A DNA stretch of 16,333 nt from an uncultured Lachnospiraceae bacterium (lineage in GTDB: Bacteria > Bacillota_A > Clostridia > Lachnospirales > Lachnospiraceae), in NCBI GenBank assembly GCA_910585355.1, contig CAJUDN010000022.1:21460-37792 (forward strand), in the 5' to 3' direction. Within the stretch, counting starts at the first letter, position 1, and every line of letters starts with the position of its first letter. A program made the position numbers and the translations under genes. Positions 11,836-16,333 of the stretch are shown in pieces. The notes under the pieces were generated by a model. It had not been told where the DNA came from. It made no database searches and saw only the letters and a list, made by a program, of their open reading frames with translations.

Positions 11836-13674
11836 CTATGACTCCTTTATCATCCACCGTATCCCATAAGGCGGCATCGGCACACCCCTGGCTTCCAGCT
11901 TTTCATCTGATAAAAGGTCATGATACATTCCATCCTCGTTAATCCAGGCTGTCCTCTCCCAGGGTGCAAAGTTAAACAGCGCTACCAGCTTTTCCCCGTC
12001 TTGCTCTCTCACCAGACACAAAGTAGAAGAATCGTATGTTTCTCTGGTGGATACTGCCGCTGCGTTTAAAAATACCCTATGGGTCTTTCTGATATCCGAA
12101 AGCTTTCTGATTCCTTCAAACAGCATCCTCTGGACTGTCCCCTCTTCTTTGCGGAGTCCAGCCTTATCCCAGTCAAAGGCGCCTCTGTGCACGTAGCGGG
12201 AATCCTCTGCCTTCCATTCAGACTCCCTGTACCCATAGTCGTTTAACTGGCCGATTTCATCCCCGCTGTAAATCATCGGAATCCCTGACTGGGTAAACAT
12301 GTATCCGTGCAGCATCAGGTCGCAGGCCACCGCCTGTTTCAGAGCCTCCTCATCATTTCTCAGAAGAGCCGACTCCACGCCGCAGAGCGAGGCTGTGGTT
12401 CCGCAGAGCCTTGCGTCGCCGGACGCAGGGTCATCATTATACAGTTCTCCCCTGGCCGTGGAATCGAAGCAGCCGCCTGTAAAATAACTGTTTAAGAACT
12501 TCTTATGAGCCACTTCATCAATCTTTTGCTTTCTCAGCCAGTCATAATCCAGCCCCCAGCCGATATCATCGTGACATCTTAAATAGTTCAGAAACACGTA
12601 CTCCCCCGGCAGTCCGCTCACAATCTCCATCTGACGCTTTAACAGAGATACATCTTTAGTTGCCACCGTATGCCATGTAGCAGCCATGGTGGTTACATTG
12701 TAGAGCATATGACACTCCGGCTTCTCTACCGTCCCGAAATAGGGCATTACCCTGGCAGGCTCCATGACCACCTCCCCAAGGAGCAGGACTCCCGGGCACA
12801 CAATTTCGCAGATCATCCGCAGCATACGGACGATATTGTGTACCTCCGGAAGGTTTCTGCAGCTGGTTCCTAGCCGTTTCCAGATGTAGGGCACCGCATC
12901 AATGCGGATAATATCAATACCCTTGTTGGTAAGATTCAAAAGGCAGTCCGTCATGGCGCCAAATACCAGCGGATTCTGATAATTCAAGTCCCACTGATAT
13001 GGGTAAAAGGTAGTCATCACGAATTTTTTCGCATCTTCCAGCCATGTGAAATTTCCGGGAGCCGTTGTGGGAAACACCTGGGGGCAGGTCTTTTCAAACT
13101 GGGCGGGAATATCATACGTGTCATAAAAGAAATACCGGTCCTGATATTCCTTCTCGCCCTTTCTTGCCCGCTTTGCCCATTCATGTTCTTCGGAAGTATG
13201 GTTCATAACGAAGTCCAGGCAGAGGCTGATTCCCCTTTTATGGCACTCTCTGGCCAGTCCTGTCAGATCCTCCATCGTACCAAGCCCCGGTTTTACCTTT
13301 GTAAAATCTGATACTGCGTAGCCGCCGTCGTTTTTTACTGCAGGAGAGTCCAGAAGCGGCATCAGGTGGATGTAATTCACACCACAGTCCTCAAGATAGC
13401 CGAGCTTCTTTTCCACACCCTTTAAGGTTCCGGCAAAAGCATCCACGTACATCATCATACCGGACATATCGTTTTTCTTATACCAGCCCGGGTCCGCTTC
13501 CCGCCTTTTGTCCAGTGCCTTTAAATCCTCCGGCCGTTCTTCAAATCTAGTTTTCAGTATCTCTAAAAGCTCCGAAAACCTTTCCATTCCGTTCTCGTAG
13601 AGTTCGCAGTAGAGCCATTTCAATTCATCATAATGCTTTTCCAGTCTTTTTTGAAATAAAGTCTTTTCAGCCAT
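11836..13674 (-). CDS. Amylosucrase-type GH13 enzyme
   Basis: This 612-aa cytoplasmic glycoside hydrolase family 13 protein is closest in layout to amylosucrase (GH13 subfamily 4), which splits sucrose and transfers the glucose to a glucan. An N-terminal helical domain (about 1-80) precedes the barrel. The catalytic set is D259 (IDIIRIDAVPYIW), E301 (LLLGEVVMEP) and D369 (RCHDDIGW); the 42-residue gap between the first two equals that of Neisseria polysaccharea amylosucrase (D286, E328). NDGGYAVSDF (115-124) and DSRYVHR (491-497) correspond to sucrose-pocket segments. A C-terminal beta domain follows (about 530-612). There is no signal peptide. I chose the ATG at 13672-13674 because GGCGGTG precedes it. 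It could also be a sucrose hydrolase or a related alpha-glucosidase; sequence alone does not separate these. The neighbouring alpha-galactosidase would release sucrose from raffinose for it. Confidence 0.85.
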   Translation of the reverse strand: MAEKTLFQKRLEKHYDELKWLYCELYENGMERFSELLEILKTRFEERPEDLKALDKRREADPGWYKKNDMSGMMMYVDAFAGTLKGVEKKLGYLEDCGVNYIHLMPLLDSPAVKNDGGYAVSDFTKVKPGLGTMEDLTGLARECHKRGISLCLDFVMNHTSEEHEWAKRARKGEKEYQDRYFFYDTYDIPAQFEKTCPQVFPTTAPGNFTWLEDAKKFVMTTFYPYQWDLNYQNPLVFGAMTDCLLNLTNKGIDIIRIDAVPYIWKRLGTSCRNLPEVHNIVRMLRMICEIVCPGVLLLGEVVMEPARVMPYFGTVEKPECHMLYNVTTMAATWHTVATKDVSLLKRQMEIVSGLPGEYVFLNYLRCHDDIGWGLDYDWLRKQKIDEVAHKKFLNSYFTGGCFDSTARGELYNDDPASGDARLCGTTASLCGVESALLRNDEEALKQAVACDLMLHGYMFTQSGIPMIYSGDEIGQLNDYGYRESEWKAEDSRYVHRGAFDWDKAGLRKEEGTVQRMLFEGIRKLSDIRKTHRVFLNAAAVSTRETYDSSTLCLVREQDGEKLVALFNFAPWERTAWINEDGMYHDLLSDEKLEARGVPMPPYGIRWMIKES

Positions 13675-13734
13675 TTTTAACACCGCCCGTTATCTGTTTT
13701 CCTGTTTATCCTGTCCGTTTTTGCAGTCATTCCT

Positions 13735-14211
13735 TTATGCAAAACTTCCGTTCGCAGAATTGTGCGGTGAATGCGAAATCCAGGCGCAAAACTCTTCTGA
13801 CGGCTCGATATACACTACCTGCCCCTTTGCTTTGATGGTACAGACCGGCGCATTGGGACGTCCGGAGGTAAAGTCCGCCGCCGTCCTCCCGGCTGCTTTG
13901 GTCCGTCCCTCCTTAAACGCCTCGATATCCGCCCAGTACACATGATAAACATCTTTTCGTTTCGACTTGCGGATAATTTTAGACACCGTGAAGTCCCCGT
14001 TCACATACACATACTCGTATTCAAAATTCCAGCTCCGGAACACAAAAAATCCGATCACTGACAGCGTAATGGAAAGGAGCAGCATCCCGGCCGCGAAGAA
14101 GATGGCGTCAATCAAAAACACAATGGCTGCGGAAATAATGACAGCCTTCATGAGCTGCTTCTTCTTATCCGGAAAATACGGAACATACCATTCAAAAACA
14201 ACGTCTCTCAT
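13735..14211 (-). CDS. Small membrane protein of unknown function
   Basis: This 158-aa protein has a short cytoplasmic start (MRDVVFEWYVPYFPDKKK), two adjacent membrane helices (about residues 20-60) and a soluble C-terminal part of about 95 residues. That part is predicted to be mainly beta strands (YEYVYVNGDFTVSKII, PVCTIKAKGQVVYIEPSEEF). I do not recognise a named function; it resembles hypothetical proteins common in Lachnospiraceae, possibly the DUF6106 group, but I am not sure. The ATG at 14209-14211 follows GAGGTGAG and the gene begins 16 bp after the alpha-galactosidase stop, so it is part of the same transcript. Nothing in the sequence ties it to sugar metabolism; it may be a passenger. 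Confidence 0.75.
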   Translation of the reverse strand: MRDVVFEWYVPYFPDKKKQLMKAVIISAAIVFLIDAIFFAAGMLLLSITLSVIGFFVFRSWNFEYEYVYVNGDFTVSKIIRKSKRKDVYHVYWADIEAFKEGRTKAAGRTAADFTSGRPNAPVCTIKAKGQVVYIEPSEEFCAWISHSPHNSANGSFA

Positions 14212-14227
14212 CTCTCACCTCATGGAA

Positions 14228-16283
14228 TCATACCATTTTCAATAAAAGCTGTACGCCCTCATACTCATTTAATTCAAAGGGAACCGGAATTCCCGCATTC
14301 ATAAGAAGCGCCCCGGAATATCTGCCCTTCTGCCCTTCAATCTTGTATATGGCCTCCCGCTCAAGGCCTTTTAATTTCAGATAGTTCTGGGCGTCGTTGC
14401 TTTCCTTATCCGTCAGCACCAGACTCACCAGGGATTTTTTTCTGTCCTTCGAAACATGCTGCCAGGCCGTAAAATTCTTATTTTCATAGGGACTTGTCAG
14501 CCTGTAATAATCCCCTTCCGCGATAAGGCGGTAATTCTTTTTATAGAATCTGATCTGGTCTCTGCATATCTTCTTTTCCTCCGCACTCAATTTTGTGGAA
14601 TCCAGCTCATATCCTAAAATTCCGTCCATGGCCACAATTCCTCTTGTGCTGATGGGAGTAATTCTTCCTGTCTGGTGGTTGGGACACACAGAAACGTGAG
14701 ACTCCAGCATGCTGATGGGATATCCAAAGGAGGTCCCATACTGGATCTTCAGCCGGTTCTTGGCATCCGTATTGTCGCTGCACCAGATCTGCGGCTGATA
14801 GTATAGCATGGCGGCATCATATCTTCCTCCGCCGCCGGAACAACCGCAGAAGATCACCTCCGGATGCTTTAAAATCACCTCGTCCATGATATAGTAGAGC
14901 CCCAGAACGTATCTGTGAGAAACCTCCCTCTGCCTGTCAGCCGGAAGAAGTCCTGACCAGACATCCGTGATGCTCCGGTTCATGTCCCACTTCACATACT
15001 CGATCTGTGCCTCAGAGAGAATTCCATTGATGGCGGCAATCAGATAATCGCAGACATCCCGTCTGGACAAATCCAGTACAAGCTGATTCCGTCCCCTTGT
15101 CATGGGCCGTCCCGGCGCCTTTAAGCACCAGTCGGGATGCTCCCTGTAAAGGTCGCTGTCCTCGGAAACCATCTCCGGTTCCATCCAGATTCCAAACATA
15201 AGCCCCAGCTTATGAATCTCCTCTGAAAGACCGGAAATTCCGTTTCTAAGCTTTTTTCGGTTGACCTTCCAGTCTCCAAGACCGGAATTATCATCGTTCC
15301 GCTTTCCAAACCATCCGTCATCCAGAACAAACAGATCCACCCCCATGTCCACGACTTCTTTCGCAATGTTTAAGAGCTTTTCATCGTCAAAATCAAAGTA
15401 GGCGGCCTCCCAGCTGTTGATGAGAACCGGTCTGGTCTTTTTTGCAAACGGAGACCGGCACATGTTCTGGCGGTAAATATCATGATACAGATGGGAAAGT
15501 CTCGAAAAACCGTCTCCGGAATACGCTAAAACAATCTCCGGCGCCTGGAATTTTTCTCCGGGCCTTACCAGAAAGGTAAAATGTCCCGGATGAATTCCTG
15601 CATTGACGCGGAGCTGTTTAAACTGGTCTTTCTCCGCCTCCATCACAAAGTTTCCACTGTAAACCAGGGAATATCCATAGCATCTTCCGTGGTCCTCTCC
15701 TGCTTCCCTGTCACACACAATCATAAATGGATTATGCTGATGGGAGGAGGTTCCCCGTCCGCTTCCGATGGAACGGATTCCATACTGGACAGGACTCCGT
15801 GTGAATTCCCGCTCCATCGTATGTCTTCCGTCAAAAGTGATGAGATCATAGTCGGAATCCTTAAAATCCATGGTCATGGACATAAGCTTCTTTAACTGTA
15901 TCTCTTCCTTTCCTTCATTCACAAGGCAGGCGGTTCTTGTGATAATATTTTTCTCTTCAAACACGCTGTAACACAAAATCACCGCCACACCGCTCTCCCG
16001 GTCTTTTAGCCGTATCTCAAGCGTCTCCACAGAATCACCAAAAACAATCCGCAGGGAAGGCATCCCTTCTACCTTATATTTTCCCTTATAGATTTCATGG
16101 CCCGCATATTTTCCTGAGAAAATCTGGCTTCCGTCCTTATTTACCACTTCAATGCTGGGAATCCGGTAGTCGCCCTTTCCGTCAGTGGAGTACTCCTGCG
16201 GCAGATAATCCAGAGAAAACGTCCTGTCGCTTCCCGCCTCATTGGGATTTGGTGAAAAACCGCGGTCATACCTCTTAAGCAGG
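14228..16283 (-). CDS. GH36 alpha-galactosidase (5' end missing)
   Basis: This enzyme removes alpha-1,6-linked galactose from raffinose, stachyose and melibiose, here in the cytoplasm as no signal is seen. 684 residues are present of about 730; the missing N-terminal part lies beyond the contig end. The first genomic residues (LLKRYDRGFSPNPNEAGSDR) match the early part of bacterial GH36 enzymes. The barrel contains VLDDGWFGKR, the nucleophile aspartate in YVKWDMNR (codon at 14984-14986) and the acid/base aspartate in CSDNTDA (codon at 14774-14776). They are 70 residues apart, as in AgaA of Geobacillus (D478, D548). The GCSGGGGRYD motif is also intact. An apparent GTG start at 16147 is only an internal valine; the frame continues upstream into adapter at 16284. 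The gene is first in the visible sugar cluster. Confidence 0.93.
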
Positions 16284-16333
16284 AGATCGGAAGAGCGTCG
16301 TGTAGGGAAAGAGTGTTAAGATTAGTGTAGATC
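16284..16333. other. Illumina adapter with index, not genomic DNA
   Basis: From 16284 the sequence is the reverse complement of the Illumina TruSeq P5 adapter. It begins AGATCGGAAGAGC and runs 33 bases to 16316. It is followed by TAAGATTA (16317-16324), whose reverse complement TAATCTTA is, to my knowledge, the i5 index D506, and then by GTGTAGATC, the start of the P5 flow-cell sequence. These 50 bases are library artefact left at a contig end. Any reading frame through them is meaningless. Confidence 0.97.

Noticed and set aside
16145..16147. GTG at 16147 as start of the alpha-galactosidase
   Set aside because: The conserved GH36 N-terminal region continues in frame upstream to 16283, so the GTG is an internal valine.

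Overview
The window reads as DNA from an anaerobic, spore-forming Clostridia species, most likely Lachnospiraceae of the Enterocloster/Lachnoclostridium kind. The grounds are a cotJABC spore-coat operon, a class B sortase, a DUF1540 protein, a clostridial dipeptide/oligopeptide ABC operon, a SagB-type nitroreductase, strong GGAGG-type ribosome binding sites and moderate GC. It is the end of an assembled contig: the last 50 bases (16284-16333) are Illumina adapter, not genome.

Layout. (1) 1-4557, minus strand: a peptide/nickel-type ABC importer in the order promoter, binding lipoprotein, permease B, permease C, ATPase (cut by the window edge). A long stem-loop lies between the binding-protein gene and the permeases. 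(2) 4841-5880, minus: a single SagB-type nitroreductase with its own promoter-like boxes, an upstream dyad and a clear terminator. (3) 5965-6138, plus: a 57-aa Cys-rich DUF1540 protein, followed by a bidirectional terminator shared with the convergent cotJ operon. (4) 6240-10448, minus: cotJA-cotJB-cotJC, with cotJC split into two pieces by a 2.9-kb element. (5) 10669-16283, minus: a sugar cluster of GH36 alpha-galactosidase (5' end missing), a small membrane protein, an amylosucrase-type GH13 enzyme and an MsmK/UgpC sugar-ABC ATPase. Together these look suited to raffinose-family sugars and sucrose.

The main discovery is the split cotJC. Its first 32 codons (9675-9770) and last 180 codons (6240-6782) lie 2892 bp apart. 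Each junction carries the same 13-bp sequence AGGYCCCCCGTAC (one difference). Joining the pieces there gives an in-frame 212-residue manganese-catalase-like CotJC with all expected metal ligands. The intervening DNA encodes a 482-aa large serine recombinase, a divergent 61-aa protein and a class B sortase. The element-side flanks form imperfect inverted arms (12 of 17 matching) placed symmetrically about a central GG, as expected of a large-serine-recombinase attP. The 61-aa gene has a promoter closely matching the mother-cell sigma-E consensus.

I infer a 'skin'-like developmental gene rearrangement: sigma-E turns on a small directionality factor in the mother cell, the recombinase excises the element, and cotJC is restored in a cell that will lyse. 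The same logic is known for sigK/skin (SpoIVCA) and spsM/SPbeta (SprA with SprB) in Bacillus subtilis. Here the target is cotJC and the element is unusually compact. The split, the repeats and the recombinase are visible in the sequence. Excision during sporulation and the directionality role of the small protein are inference.
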